Shown: positions 17,640-27,044, counted from the first letter of the stretch. The stretch is DNA of 64,000 bases from JADKHR01 sp041917295 (GCA_041917295.1 JAYRXX010000025.1:1-64000); one strand, 5' to 3'. The notes: generated by a model not told the origin, from the letters alone. Numbers and translations are program-made.

Positions 17640-18510
17640 AACCTTCCTCTTAAAAGAGGTCCGACGGGGGTTGGCGGAGGACCGGGCTTGGCGGGATATC
17701 ACCAGCCGATCGTTCGTGCCGGCCGTGGCCCGGGGACGGGCGGTGATCGTGGCCAAACAGCCCGGGGTTTTAGCCGGCGGGCCCGTGGCGCAAGCTGTTT
17801 TTGAAGCGATGGGCCTGTCCGCCCGAGTGTTGGTTAAAGACGGGGTGCGTGTTCACCCCGGGCATAAATTACTGGAAGCGAAAGGGGCGTTACGGGGGAT
17901 TTTAGCGGCGGAACGGACGGCGTTAAATTATCTCACCCATCTGTCCGGCATCGCCACGTTGACGCGGCGGTGCGTGGACGCGGTGGGGTCCGGTGGGCCC
18001 GCGATTTTGGAAACCCGAAAAACCCTTCCCGGCCTGCGCGACCTGCAAAAATACGCCGTGCGCATGGGCGGGGGAAAAAACCATCGGCGGGATTTGTCCG
18101 ACGCGGTGTTGATTAAAGAAAATCATCTGGCTTTTTTTTCGACGCCCGAAGGGCGGTCGGATTTGATTCGACGGGTGAAACGGGTTCGTCGGTCCGGCCG
18201 TTGGGTGGAGATGGAATGCCGGGACCGATCGGAAATTTTGTGGGCGTTGGACGCGGGAGCCGACATTCTTCTGTTGGACAATGTGCCGGTCGGACGACTG
18301 AAAGGGTTGGTCCAATGGATTCGCGCCGAGTGCCGGAAAACCAAACAGCGAGTTCCATTGATTGAGGTGTCGGGAGGCATCACGCCGGAGCGGGTGTCCC
18401 GCGTGGCCCGAACGGGCCTGGCCCGGGCCGGGATCGATCGAATTTCCATTGGGCGATTGACCCATTCGGCCCCGGCCCTCGACATGAGTTTGGATGTGAC
18501 GCCCGAATGA
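17632..18510 (+). CDS. nadC: Nicotinate-nucleotide pyrophosphorylase NadC
   Basis: 292 residues. Converts quinolinate and PRPP to nicotinate mononucleotide in NAD synthesis. Diagnostic stretches are AERTALNYLTHLSGIATLT, ETRKTLPGLRDLQKYAV (PRPP/quinolinate site), GGGKNHRRDLSDAVLIKENH and IEVSGGI near the C-terminus. GTG 17632 was chosen by alignment of the N-terminus; an AAAAAG stretch lies upstream. No nadA or nadB is in the window. It overlaps birA by ATGA. Confidence 0.93.
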   Translation: MDKTFLLKEVRRGLAEDRAWRDITSRSFVPAVARGRAVIVAKQPGVLAGGPVAQAVFEAMGLSARVLVKDGVRVHPGHKLLEAKGALRGILAAERTALNYLTHLSGIATLTRRCVDAVGSGGPAILETRKTLPGLRDLQKYAVRMGGGKNHRRDLSDAVLIKENHLAFFSTPEGRSDLIRRVKRVRRSGRWVEMECRDRSEILWALDAGADILLLDNVPVGRLKGLVQWIRAECRKTKQRVPLIEVSGGITPERVSRVARTGLARAGIDRISIGRLTHSAPALDMSLDVTPE

Positions 18511-19448
18511 AGGACGGGTCGGGCGCGGTCCTTGAAAAATTAAAAGAGGCCGTTGGGCCCCTTTCCGGAGCGGACTTGGCCCGGGACCTGGGCGTTTCCC
18601 GGGCGGCGGTCCATAAACGGATTGAGAAACTGCGTGCGGCGGGCGAAAAAATTGTCGGCACCCAACGGGTCGGATACCGTTGGAAAGAGGCCGTGGATCG
18701 ATGGAATCCCGCGGCGTTCCAAGGCGGGCTGGTGACGGAAATGGTTTCGTTCCCCACTCTGGGGTCCACCCAAGACCAGGCCAAGGCCCGCGCCGCGGCC
18801 GGCGCCGCCGAAGGGACGCTGATCGCGGCGGACCGTCAAACCGCCGGCCGGGGTCGATGGGATCGGGTGTGGGTATCCCCGCGGGGCGGATTGTGGTACT
18901 CGCTGATTTTGCGGCCCGCCATCGCGCCGGACCGTTGTCCCGCATTGACCTTGGTGGCCGCGTTGGACTGGGTGAGGGTGCTTCGCCGTCGGGGTCTGGA
19001 CGCCCGGGTGAAATGGCCCAACGACGTCTGGGTCGGGGAAAAAAAAATCGCCGGGATTTTGGCGGAAATGTCCGCGGAAACCGATCGGATTCACTGGGTG
19101 GTGATGGGCGTGGGGGTCAATGTGAACAACCGGCCCCCGGCCGCGGTGGAGGCCGCGTCGCTGAGCCAATGGATCGGCCCGGTGTCGCGGCAGGATTTGT
19201 TGTCCGACTGGTTGGCCCGATTCGCTCGGTCTTACAGGCGGTTTGTCCGAAGCGGGTTTGGGCCATTTCAGGGGGATTACAATCGCTGGTCGCTGTTGCA
19301 GGGGCGGAGAATTCGATTGGAGGGAACGGTTGCCATGGGAGGCCAAGTTCTTGGTGTCGACGGTTTCGGCCGTCTGCGGTTGAAGACGCCGCGGGGCGTG
19401 CAAACGTGCGTGGGTGGGGAAGTTACTGTGTCCCGGAGGCCCGCGTGA
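18507..19448 (+). CDS. birA: Biotin protein ligase / repressor BirA
   Basis: 313 residues. The N-terminal winged helix (about 10-60, DLGVSRAAVHKRIEKL) makes this the bifunctional type that attaches biotin to carboxylase carrier proteins and may repress biotin genes. The catalytic domain has LGSTQDQAKA, the biotinyl-AMP loop ADRQTAGRGRWDR, WVSPRGGLWYSL, KWPNDVWVGEKKIAGIL and GVGVNVNN, then an SH3-like C-terminal domain. ATGA overlap with nadC and GTGA overlap with the next gene. Confidence 0.94.
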   Translation: MKDGSGAVLEKLKEAVGPLSGADLARDLGVSRAAVHKRIEKLRAAGEKIVGTQRVGYRWKEAVDRWNPAAFQGGLVTEMVSFPTLGSTQDQAKARAAAGAAEGTLIAADRQTAGRGRWDRVWVSPRGGLWYSLILRPAIAPDRCPALTLVAALDWVRVLRRRGLDARVKWPNDVWVGEKKIAGILAEMSAETDRIHWVVMGVGVNVNNRPPAAVEAASLSQWIGPVSRQDLLSDWLARFARSYRRFVRSGFGPFQGDYNRWSLLQGRRIRLEGTVAMGGQVLGVDGFGRLRLKTPRGVQTCVGGEVTVSRRPA

Positions 19449-20986
19449 CGGTGGGGCACGCGCCGTTGCGGGTGTTGATCGCGGACAACGACGACGCGTT
19501 TGTCCGGTTTTTTATCCACCGCATGGAATCGCTCAAAGAGTGGGCCGTGACCGTGGACGCGTGCGGATCCGGGGCCGACCTGACCCAGCGCATCTACGCG
19601 CAACCTTACGATTTGGTGTTCATGGATTTGGGGTTGCCCGATTTCGACGGAATGTCTTTTTTGACGCGGGTGGCTCAAACCTCGTTGCCTCTTCCTTTTG
19701 TGGTGTTTTCCGAAAGAAACGAGGCCCGTCCCGCCGTGGAAGCGATGAAACGGGGCGTTCTCGACCACGTGATGAAAGAAGATTTTTCCACCATGGATCT
19801 GGACGGATTTTTAGGGCGGCTCACCGACACGTTTCATCTCAAACGGGAAAACGCCGAACTTCACCAGATCGGGGAAATGAAAAACGATTTTTTGGCCACC
19901 ATTTCCCACGAACTGCGCACGCCGTTGACGTCCATCCTGGGGTTGAGCGAATTGATTTTGACCGGACGGATGGGCTCCCTCAACGAAAAGCAAGCCGACA
20001 GCTTGCGCAAAGTGATTGAGCAATCCCAAAATTTGGCGCGTCTCATCAATCAGTTGTTGGACGTTCAGGACTCGTTGAGAACCCGTTCGTTGTCGGATCT
20101 GCATCCCCTTCTGTTGAATAACATCGTCGGGGATCGGGTGTCCGCCTTGACGCCCTTGTTCGAGAAAAAAAAGATTTCCTTGGCGTTTTCCAGCGACAAA
20201 GAGGGCGCGTGGGTACGGGTTCAAGAAGACGCCCTGGCGAAAGTGGTGGATCACCTGCTGTTGAACGCGTTGAAGTTTACGCCGGCGGGCGGGCGGGTGG
20301 CGGTTGCGGTGACACATTTAAACGCAGGCGGGGTTTTGGCGACGGTGCGCGACGACGGCCAGGGAATTCCCAAAGAGGCCTTGCCGTTTGTGTTTCAGAA
20401 ATTTTTCCATGCGGATCCCAGTTTAACCCGAGGCTACGGGGGGTTGGGGCTGGGCTTGGCCTACTGCCAATATGTGGTGGAATCGGCGGGCGGCCGGATT
20501 TGGGTGGAATCGGCGGGCCCGAACCAGGGCACCACCGTGAGTTTTACGTTGCCTCGGTTGGACCCGGCGGAAGTGGCGCCGGCGGCGGTGTCCCGGGACC
20601 ACCAGGTGGTGTTGTGGGTGGACGACAACATCAATATGTTGGAACTGATGGAAGTGGGGTTCGCGTCCCTTCCGGAAACAGTTCAGCTGGTGACCCGTCA
20701 AAGCGGCCAGGCCGCGCTCGACGAAGCGTTCGCCCGTCCGCCGGACCTGATTGTTCTCGATATCATGATGCCCGACATGAACGGATTGGAAGTGCTTGCC
20801 CGGCTTCAGCAAGAGCCGGCGACGCGGGCGATTCCTGTTTTGATTGTGACAGGGTATAAGGAAGCGGCGGAGGAAGCGGTGGCGCGGGGCGCCACAGCCT
20901 ATTTTCTGAAACCGTTTCGAATTCCGGACATTTTGGCCAAAGTGCGGGAGTTTCTTAAAATTCCTGCGATGCCCGTTAATTCTTAG
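19445..20986 (+). CDS. Hybrid sensor kinase REC-HisKA-HATPase-REC
   Basis: 513 residues, soluble. REC 1 is about 8-125 (acceptor Asp in FMDLGLPDFDG); HisKA has His155 in SHELRTPLTSILG; HATPase_c is about 260-370 (NALKFTP, DDGQGIP, GYGGLGLGLAYC); REC 2 is about 390-505 (VLWVDDN, LDIMMPDMNG, YFLKPF). With an input receiver and no membrane segment, it probably sits in a phosphorelay fed by another kinase. GTG 19445 in a GTGA overlap with birA is the most economical start; reading further upstream would run through birA out of frame. No output gene is adjacent. Confidence 0.9.
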   Translation: MTVGHAPLRVLIADNDDAFVRFFIHRMESLKEWAVTVDACGSGADLTQRIYAQPYDLVFMDLGLPDFDGMSFLTRVAQTSLPLPFVVFSERNEARPAVEAMKRGVLDHVMKEDFSTMDLDGFLGRLTDTFHLKRENAELHQIGEMKNDFLATISHELRTPLTSILGLSELILTGRMGSLNEKQADSLRKVIEQSQNLARLINQLLDVQDSLRTRSLSDLHPLLLNNIVGDRVSALTPLFEKKKISLAFSSDKEGAWVRVQEDALAKVVDHLLLNALKFTPAGGRVAVAVTHLNAGGVLATVRDDGQGIPKEALPFVFQKFFHADPSLTRGYGGLGLGLAYCQYVVESAGGRIWVESAGPNQGTTVSFTLPRLDPAEVAPAAVSRDHQVVLWVDDNINMLELMEVGFASLPETVQLVTRQSGQAALDEAFARPPDLIVLDIMMPDMNGLEVLARLQQEPATRAIPVLIVTGYKEAAEEAVARGATAYFLKPFRIPDILAKVREFLKIPAMPVNS

Positions 20987-21144
20987 GAACTGCCCGAAAA
21001 TAAGTTGGTCGTTTTGCCGAGGTGATTTTGGTCCTGGGCAAGGCGCGAAGAGCGAGCATACTCGACGGGTATGTAAGCGATGAGCAACGCAGCCCGGGGA
21101 CAAAAGCGCCCGGCAAAATGAACAAATTATTTTTGGACAGTTCC
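20986..21144. repeat. Palindromic intergenic element 2
   Basis: Imperfect 34-bp outer inverted arms, 20986-21019 and 21111-21144, which read GGAACTG..TTTTGCCG on opposite strands. They enclose GC-rich sequence with a central CATAC/GTATG palindrome (21057-21061, 21069-21073). The left arm begins on the last base of the kinase stop codon, and the element ends 16 bp before mtnP. Same architecture as 36-134 and 60528-60692. No coding potential. Confidence 0.75.
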
Positions 21145-21160
21145 TTAAGGAGATCGGACT

Positions 21161-22057
21161 TTGCGAAAAAAAACACAGGGCCGTGTGCGGATCGCGGTGA
21201 TCGGGGGCAGCGGTGTGTATTCGATCCCCGGCGTGGAAGAGGTGCGGGAGGTTCGCGTGGCCACCCCGTTCGGGTTGCCGTCGGATAAAATCAGCGTGGG
21301 GCGGCTGGCGGGGGTTCTGTGCGCCTTTTTGCCGCGCCACGGGCGCGGCCATCGGCTGTTGCCGTCGGAAGTCCCGGCGCGGGCCAATCTGTTCGCGTTG
21401 AAATCCCTGGGGGTTGAACGGGTGATCGGGGTGGGCGCCGTGGGCAGTTTGAAAGAAGAAATGGCCCCGCGTCATTTCCTTGTGCCGGACCAGGTGGTGG
21501 ATCGGACCTGGGGTCGGCCGGCCACATTTTTTGGCGGGGGAATCGTGGCTCACACCGCTGTCGACCATCCATTTTGCGGGGACCTCCGCCGGGAGTTGGT
21601 TCGGGCGGGTCAAGACGTGGGCGCGACTGTCCATTCGGAAGGGACCTACGTCTGCATTCAAGGGCCCCATTTTTCGACGAAGGCCGAGTCCCAGATGCAC
21701 CGCGGCCTGGGCTTTTCGGTGGTGGGAATGACCTTGGCTCCGGAATACAAGCTGGCCCGGGAAGCACAACTGTGTTACGCCACAGTGTCGTTGGTGACCG
21801 ACTACGATGTGTGGAAAGAGGGCGAGGAAGTGTCCGTGGACAAAGTGGCGGCGGTGATGCGCGACAACGTGGATCGCGTGAACCGTCTGCTGTCCACCCT
21901 GTTGCCCCGCTTGGCCGCGGACCGGACATGCCGGTGTGGGCATGCTCTTCAAGGGGCGGTCTTCACCGATCCCCGGGCCATAAACCCGGCAACCCGCCGA
22001 AAATTGGATCTCTTGTTGGGCCCGCGGGTTTTGCCGAAAAAGGAGCGAGCGTGTTGA
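21161..22057 (+). CDS. mtnP: 5'-methylthioadenosine phosphorylase MtnP
   Basis: 298 residues. Cleaves methylthioadenosine to adenine and methylthioribose-1-phosphate for methionine salvage. Purine-nucleoside phosphorylase motifs: IGGSGVYSIPG, LPRHGRGHRLLPSEVPARAN, the motif EGTYVCIQGPHFSTKAES and GMTLAPEYKLAREAQLCYA, with the base-binding Asp in VTDYDVWKE. The TTG start at 21161 is supported by AAGGAGATC upstream. The C-terminus has a CRCG pair not typical of the family core. First gene of a string that runs to 27029. Confidence 0.9.
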   Translation: MRKKTQGRVRIAVIGGSGVYSIPGVEEVREVRVATPFGLPSDKISVGRLAGVLCAFLPRHGRGHRLLPSEVPARANLFALKSLGVERVIGVGAVGSLKEEMAPRHFLVPDQVVDRTWGRPATFFGGGIVAHTAVDHPFCGDLRRELVRAGQDVGATVHSEGTYVCIQGPHFSTKAESQMHRGLGFSVVGMTLAPEYKLAREAQLCYATVSLVTDYDVWKEGEEVSVDKVAAVMRDNVDRVNRLLSTLLPRLAADRTCRCGHALQGAVFTDPRAINPATRRKLDLLLGPRVLPKKERAC

Positions 22058-22872
22058 ACGATTTCCACCAATTTTTTCCGTTGTTTTCGAATGTGGTGAT
22101 GCCGGTTTTGGCGGGGCTCGTTTTTTTTGCCATGGCGCTCTACGTCCATCGCATCGGGCCCTTTCGCACGCTCATCGCCGGCGAGCTGACCTACCAGGGG
22201 GCGTTCTGGGGATTTTTGTTCATGGGGATCTATTTGGCTTCGCGTCCCGTTCAGATCTTGTTTCCTCACCCCTGGCCGTTGATCGTTAATAATGTCAGGG
22301 AATTTTGCATGATCGGAATTTTCGGGCCCGCGGCGTTTTTGGCCGTGCTGAGCTTCGTCTTTGGCCACGAGGCCGTGTCCCGGCGGACCGTGTGGAGCGT
22401 GGGGGCCGCGGGGGTTCTGCTCGCGACGGCGTTTGTGACCATCAACACGCTTGTGATCGGCGGGTCGGAACCGTTGTTTCATGTGGGCCGGTTTACGGCC
22501 CACGATGGCTTGTGGTTCAAAAATCCAGACCTGGCCCGTCGGGCGTGGATGCCCGCGCTGTTTGTAATTCGCGTTGTGGATCCCATTTTGTTGGTGTTGG
22601 CGGCCGGGGCCGCGGCCGTCTGGCGCGGGTTTCATTTCCCGGCCGACAAAAAAGCCCTTTACGACAACATGCCCGCAAAACTGATTTTGATGGGCGCGGC
22701 GTGCGCGTCGTTTTCGTTGTCGATGTTGTCGGTGGGGTTGTTGTTCGCGTTCGCAAAAATTCCAAACCAGTGGTGGATCTATTACGCGGGGGCGCTCTTG
22801 GCGGGTCTCTTGGAAACGCTGTCGTTGGCGTTGCCCATGAAAAAGCACGTTCAAGTCAGCGAACATTCATGA
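22051..22872 (+). CDS. Seven-TM integral membrane protein, unknown function
   Basis: 273 residues with about seven hydrophobic segments (near 14-32, 45-63, 75-100, 105-128, 160-185, 205-230 and 240-258). No family was recognised. The topology recalls 7-TM sensor modules but no output domain follows. GTG 22051 with AAAGGAGCG upstream fits best and overlaps the end of mtnP; TTG 22054 is an alternative. The stop overlaps the Nudix ATG. A nucleotide-salvage link is only positional. Confidence 0.7.
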   Translation: MLNDFHQFFPLFSNVVMPVLAGLVFFAMALYVHRIGPFRTLIAGELTYQGAFWGFLFMGIYLASRPVQILFPHPWPLIVNNVREFCMIGIFGPAAFLAVLSFVFGHEAVSRRTVWSVGAAGVLLATAFVTINTLVIGGSEPLFHVGRFTAHDGLWFKNPDLARRAWMPALFVIRVVDPILLVLAAGAAAVWRGFHFPADKKALYDNMPAKLILMGAACASFSLSMLSVGLLFAFAKIPNQWWIYYAGALLAGLLETLSLALPMKKHVQVSEHS

Positions 22873-23447
22873 CGCGCGGGTTGATCGAACGTCCTGTTCG
22901 TCGGCGGCGGGTGCACCGGGGGATGGCGGTGGATTTTTGGTCCGACCGGATCCGGTTGCCGTCCGGGAAAACAGCGGTTCGCGAATATCTGGGCCACCCC
23001 GGCGCGGTGGCGGTGGTGGCCGTGGCGGGAGGGAAAAAATCCGATCCGGAGCTGTTGTTCGTTCGGCAGTACCGGTATCCCGTCAAAGAAGTGACGTTGG
23101 AAATTCCCGCGGGCAAATTGGATCCCGGCGAATCGCCCTTGACCTGCGTGCAACGGGAACTGGAAGAAGAAACCGGTTTTCGAGCCCGGCGGGTGCGCAA
23201 ACGGCTGTCGTTTTGGCCCACGCCCGCCTTCGCCAACGAAGTGATCCACATTTACGAAGCCCGGGATTTGGTCCCCGGCCGGTTCTCTCCCGACGACGAT
23301 GAATTTATCCAACCCGTTCGACTCTCCCTCAGCCGGGCCCTGCGCCTCATCGAAACCGGCCGAATCAAAGATTCCAAAACCCTGATCGGCCTACTGGCGT
23401 TTGCTCGACACATCCACTCCCCCCGTCGGTTGCCGCGCAACAAATAG
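22869..23447 (+). CDS. Nudix hydrolase, ADP-ribose pyrophosphatase type
   Basis: 192 residues. A perfect Nudix box, G-x5-E-x7-RE-L-x-EE-x-G-F, runs from GKLDPGES to RELEEETGF. Upstream, VRQYRYPV and EIPAGKLDPGE match the ADP-ribose pyrophosphatase (NudF/YqkG) subgroup, which hydrolyses ADP-ribose to AMP and ribose-5-phosphate. ATGA overlap with the preceding membrane protein. Confidence 0.9.
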   Translation: MTRGLIERPVRRRRVHRGMAVDFWSDRIRLPSGKTAVREYLGHPGAVAVVAVAGGKKSDPELLFVRQYRYPVKEVTLEIPAGKLDPGESPLTCVQRELEEETGFRARRVRKRLSFWPTPAFANEVIHIYEARDLVPGRFSPDDDEFIQPVRLSLSRALRLIETGRIKDSKTLIGLLAFARHIHSPRRLPRNK

Positions 23448-23451
23448 GTAG

Positions 23452-24426
23452 ATGATTCGCCGATTTGTGGTGTTGTTGTGGGTGCCTCTTTGCCTTCAAG
23501 CGGGTGTGCGGATTAACGAGGTGGCGTTTAACGAAGAAACCGGTTCCCCCGATTGGGTCGAACTTTTTAATGAAGGGGATCGGCCGGTCCCGATCGGGGG
23601 GTGGGTGTTGGACGACGGAGACGCGGCGGTGGGGAAACAAATTTTTTTGCCGCCGGAGGTGGTGATGCCCCCGGGGGCGTATTTGACCGTGATGGTCGAC
23701 GCCGCGGGCGTATCGATTGGAAATTTTTCTGACGGGTCCATGACGGTTTATTCAGGGACCGCGACCACGGTCAGCCTGGCCGCCACCGAAGACCAGGTGG
23801 GCCTTTATTCGGGCCGGTCCCTGTCGTCTGCGACGCTGGTGGATTTTGCGGCCTGGGTGACGGACGGGGATTACGGCGGAGCCGTTGACCGATCCCACGT
23901 CCACGCGTTTGCGGCCGGCCTGTGGCCGGAAGACGGCGCGGTGGATCTTCCTCGTCCCGTCAAAGGCCAGTCCGTGGGGCGGCGCCGCAACGGACAGGGG
24001 GTCGGCCCGTCGGCGTTTCAACTTTTTTCCCGCCCAACCCGGGGCGCGTCCAACGAACCGGCTCCCTCTCCCTTCGCTTCAGCGCTGTCCGTGGACCCGG
24101 CCCGGAGATCCTTTTCACCATATGATCCGGATCCGTCCTACCAAACCACGTCATTTTATTTTAACGCGGACCCGCTCGCCGTCAAGAAACTGCGGGTTAT
24201 TGATCGGCGCGGGGAACCCGTGCGAACGCTGGTCGAGAACGATCGGGAACCCGGCGGGTTGGATTACGCGGGGTTGGGGTCGGGCCGCGTCGTGTGGGAT
24301 GGCCGCGACGACGGCGGCCAAATCGTGCCCCTGGGCCTTTATCTGGGCCTCTTTGAAGCGACGGACCCGTCGTCGGGCAAATCGGATCTGTCCCGGGCGG
24401 CCGTGGCCGTGGGCCGACCGAAATGA
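23452..24426 (+). CDS. Secreted lamin-tail-domain protein with FlgD-like C-terminus
   Basis: 324 residues. Short signal peptide (about 1-17, cleavage near QAG). A lamin-tail-like beta domain (about 18-140) starts VRINEVAFNEETGSPDWVEL, the usual opening of bacterial LTD proteins. The C-terminus (about 240-315) has a FlgD/CHU_C-type Ig fold: VVWDGRDDGGQIVPLGLYL. Such C-termini often serve as surface sorting domains in bacteria with PorV-type systems. Four bp after the Nudix stop and ATGA overlap with the PorV-like gene. Confidence 0.8.
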   Translation: MIRRFVVLLWVPLCLQAGVRINEVAFNEETGSPDWVELFNEGDRPVPIGGWVLDDGDAAVGKQIFLPPEVVMPPGAYLTVMVDAAGVSIGNFSDGSMTVYSGTATTVSLAATEDQVGLYSGRSLSSATLVDFAAWVTDGDYGGAVDRSHVHAFAAGLWPEDGAVDLPRPVKGQSVGRRRNGQGVGPSAFQLFSRPTRGASNEPAPSPFASALSVDPARRSFSPYDPDPSYQTTSFYFNADPLAVKKLRVIDRRGEPVRTLVENDREPGGLDYAGLGSGRVVWDGRDDGGQIVPLGLYLGLFEATDPSSGKSDLSRAAVAVGRPK

Positions 24427-25229
24427 AAAAGGGATGTTTTGTTTTTATTGCGCTGGTGGCGGGCCAGGTCCAGGGGGCGTTTGAAGAGGTTCCGTTTTCT
24501 GCCCGGGCGTCGGCGTTGGGCGAGTCCCTGGTGGCGGATTCGTCGGGCGTGGACGCTTTTTATGTGAACCCGGGTGCCCTGGCCATGGCCGAAGGGATGG
24601 GGGTCCTCCTGGGACACACGCGGCTTTTCAATGAGGGGGAATGGCCTGCCGATTCCGTTGCGATGGTGGTTCCCACAAAACGGGGGGGCGCCTGGGGCGG
24701 GAGTTGGACGGACCTGGGATCGTCTTTGTACCGGGAAAGAGAGTTGGCCTTGGCCTGGGCCTGGCGGTGGCGGGAGCGGTTGGGCGTGGGCGCCGCCGTT
24801 AAACGCCAAGATGTTCAGATGGAACGCTATGGTTCTTTCGGCGCGTGGCAATGGGACGCGGGTCTGGTGGGCCGTCCCCGGCCCAACGTGGACGTGGGGG
24901 TGTCGGTGAAAAATGTCACCCAAACGCGTTTGGGTGGGGTGGAATCGCCTCCCGCCCTTTTTTCGGCCGGGGTGTCGGGGGGCCTTTTTCCCAACGGAAA
25001 AACCAGCGTGGCGGCCACCCAAACCTCAGATGGCCGTTCGTCGTGGCGCGCGGGCCAGGAGATCCATGTCCAAAAAATGTTCGCCTTGCGCGCCGGTTAC
25101 GAGTCGAACCCGAACCGGTTTTCCTGCGGGTTCGGGTGGCGGCGCAGACCCGTTGAACTGGATTACGCTTTTTCAGCCACCGCGGCTCTTCCTGAACAAC
25201 ATCAATTTTCCCTGACTTACCGGAAATAA
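24423..25229 (+). CDS. PorV/PorQ-like outer-membrane protein
   Basis: 268 residues with a signal peptide (about 1-19). The motif ARASALGESLVADSSGVDAFYVNPGALA is typical of the PorV/PorQ/UPF0164 family of outer-membrane barrels, here seen in two overlapping parts: SARASALGES and YVNPGALAM. Alternating beta strands continue to the terminal SLTYRK. In Bacteroidota, PorV carries type IX substrates to the surface; a similar role for the preceding protein is an inference. Confidence 0.75.
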   Translation: MKKGCFVFIALVAGQVQGAFEEVPFSARASALGESLVADSSGVDAFYVNPGALAMAEGMGVLLGHTRLFNEGEWPADSVAMVVPTKRGGAWGGSWTDLGSSLYRERELALAWAWRWRERLGVGAAVKRQDVQMERYGSFGAWQWDAGLVGRPRPNVDVGVSVKNVTQTRLGGVESPPALFSAGVSGGLFPNGKTSVAATQTSDGRSSWRAGQEIHVQKMFALRAGYESNPNRFSCGFGWRRRPVELDYAFSATAALPEQHQFSLTYRK

Positions 25230-27029
25230 ATGCGGCGAGCGGTGGCGGCGGGGTTGTTGTGTCTGTGGGCCGGGGGGCCCGCGATCGCGGAAGACGACGC
25301 CGTCAGTTACAGCGAGCGGTTGACCCCCGACGGAGACGAACCCGATCGGGACGCTCGCATCGGATTTCACGGCGATTTAAGAACCCGCACGCGGGAGGTG
25401 CGGCCCCCGGGGTCCACTTACCAATCCGCGCCGCCCCAACTCCAACATAACCTGTATTTCTATCAACGGGCGCGGATGTCGTGGGGGCCCGTGAGCGGCG
25501 GCGGGCTGGTCAAGCGGGCCAGTGTGGGCCCGGCGCTTTCCATCGATAATTTGCGGGAATACGGCACGCTTAAGGGAAACGTGGAGCTCAACGAGGTGGG
25601 CCCCGTTCAGCGGCTGGTGGCGGGAAATTACACGCTGGTCTTTGGCCAAGGGTTGTTGTTTTACGACGGGTTTGGCGAGTTCATCAGGCCGATCGATGTG
25701 AAAAACAAAGGGCCCCGTCCGGACTACACCAGCGGCAACAACGATTATTTACGGGGAGGAGCCGTTCGACTTCAGTTCGGGCGGGTGGGCGTGGACTTGT
25801 TTGCGTCGGATAAACCCCTGGATTTATCCCTTAACCCCGACGGTTCGGTGAACGCCAACCTGGACGACCTCCACGAAGGCACCGGCGATGTTCAAACCCA
25901 AAAGGCCTTGGATACAAACAACACCGTAACCGAGCGGTTGATGGGAGGCCGCGGCGCCCTGCGGTGGGGCAAGGCCGAGTGGGGTGTGTCGGGGTATGGG
26001 CTCAGCTACAGCCGTTCGTTCGCTCCGGTGGATCGGGAATTTGCCGATGCCCGGGCGTTTCGGGGCGACGGGTTGACCCTGACGGCCACGGATGTGGCGA
26101 TTCCCTGGGGGGCATGGAAATGGGTGGGGGAACTGGCGAGGTCGAAGTCGTCGGGCGCCTCGTCGATCGAATCGGTCTCAACCGGGTGGACCAGCACGGT
26201 GATGTGGAACGGGCCAGGGTCCCATTTTTGGCTGGGGCTGTTTGATTACGATCCAAACTTTATTTCTCCGCACGGAAAAGGGTTATCGTACGGCGTTTCC
26301 GGCGGGGTGGAAAGCGTGCCCCGCAACCAAGCCGGCGGCGTGTGGGGCGGTGAATGGAAACGGGGGCCCTGGTCCGGTCGGGTCAACATCACCCTGGCCC
26401 GGTTTCCGGAAGCCAAAGGCAACGGATCCAATTCGGACCCGGTGGCGCCGTCCGAGGGGCGCTTCCTTTTGTTGGACCAACGGTGGACGCCCGACCGGGA
26501 ATGGGAGTTTCGGTTGTCGTTTCAAGAGCGCAAAGAAGACAAGAGGGTTCAGGACACGAACGGGACGCGGCAAGTTCCGGAAACCACGCAGAAGTGGCGC
26601 GCGGCGGTCTCGTGGGCCCCCACGCCGGCGGTGCGCTGGACCGTTCGCCGGGACGAACGCACGGAGCGTTTGTCTTCCACCGGTCAAACGGCGGTGGGGC
26701 GCCTGTGGGTGGCCGACGCCGTGGCCCAGCCGTGGAAAAAAACGCGGGTGAAAGTTCGGGCTTATTTTTTCAACTCGCCCGAGGCGTATTTAACCACCGG
26801 TCCGGAAGAAATATGGGACGGGGTGGTATACGATCGGTTGGCGGGCAACCTGGGCAACTTGAGGGGCGATCCCGGAACGCGGCTGTATCTGATCGCCGGG
26901 CAGGAATGGGGCCCGGTGCGGCTGTGGGGAAAAATCGAAATGACCCAACGTTCAACCCCGACGGATGGAAGCGACGCTTCCCCTCTGTCCCGTCGCGCCT
27001 GGCACCTTCAAGCGGATGTCCGCTGGTGA
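25230..27029 (+). CDS. Large outer-membrane beta-barrel protein
   Basis: 599 residues. Signal peptide (about 1-20, ending AIAED). The rest is rich in alternating hydrophobic strands with aromatic girdles, and ends LQADVRW, compatible with a barrel-assembly signal. The stretch VAGNYTLVFGQGLLFYDGF resembles the barrel part of Bacteroidota helix-hairpin-helix barrel proteins, but no HhH is present here. ATG directly follows the PorV-like stop. Substrate unknown; possibly the channel or partner of the two preceding proteins. Confidence 0.7.
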   Translation: MRRAVAAGLLCLWAGGPAIAEDDAVSYSERLTPDGDEPDRDARIGFHGDLRTRTREVRPPGSTYQSAPPQLQHNLYFYQRARMSWGPVSGGGLVKRASVGPALSIDNLREYGTLKGNVELNEVGPVQRLVAGNYTLVFGQGLLFYDGFGEFIRPIDVKNKGPRPDYTSGNNDYLRGGAVRLQFGRVGVDLFASDKPLDLSLNPDGSVNANLDDLHEGTGDVQTQKALDTNNTVTERLMGGRGALRWGKAEWGVSGYGLSYSRSFAPVDREFADARAFRGDGLTLTATDVAIPWGAWKWVGELARSKSSGASSIESVSTGWTSTVMWNGPGSHFWLGLFDYDPNFISPHGKGLSYGVSGGVESVPRNQAGGVWGGEWKRGPWSGRVNITLARFPEAKGNGSNSDPVAPSEGRFLLLDQRWTPDREWEFRLSFQERKEDKRVQDTNGTRQVPETTQKWRAAVSWAPTPAVRWTVRRDERTERLSSTGQTAVGRLWVADAVAQPWKKTRVKVRAYFFNSPEAYLTTGPEEIWDGVVYDRLAGNLGNLRGDPGTRLYLIAGQEWGPVRLWGKIEMTQRSTPTDGSDASPLSRRAWHLQADVRW

Positions 27030-27044
27030 TACGGAGCCCGGGTC

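Noticed and set aside
20423..21952. 509-codon minus-strand frame across the hybrid kinase, element 2 and mtnP
   Set aside because: Antisense to two well-supported genes and through a palindromic repeat; composition is His/Arg/Pro-rich shadow type.
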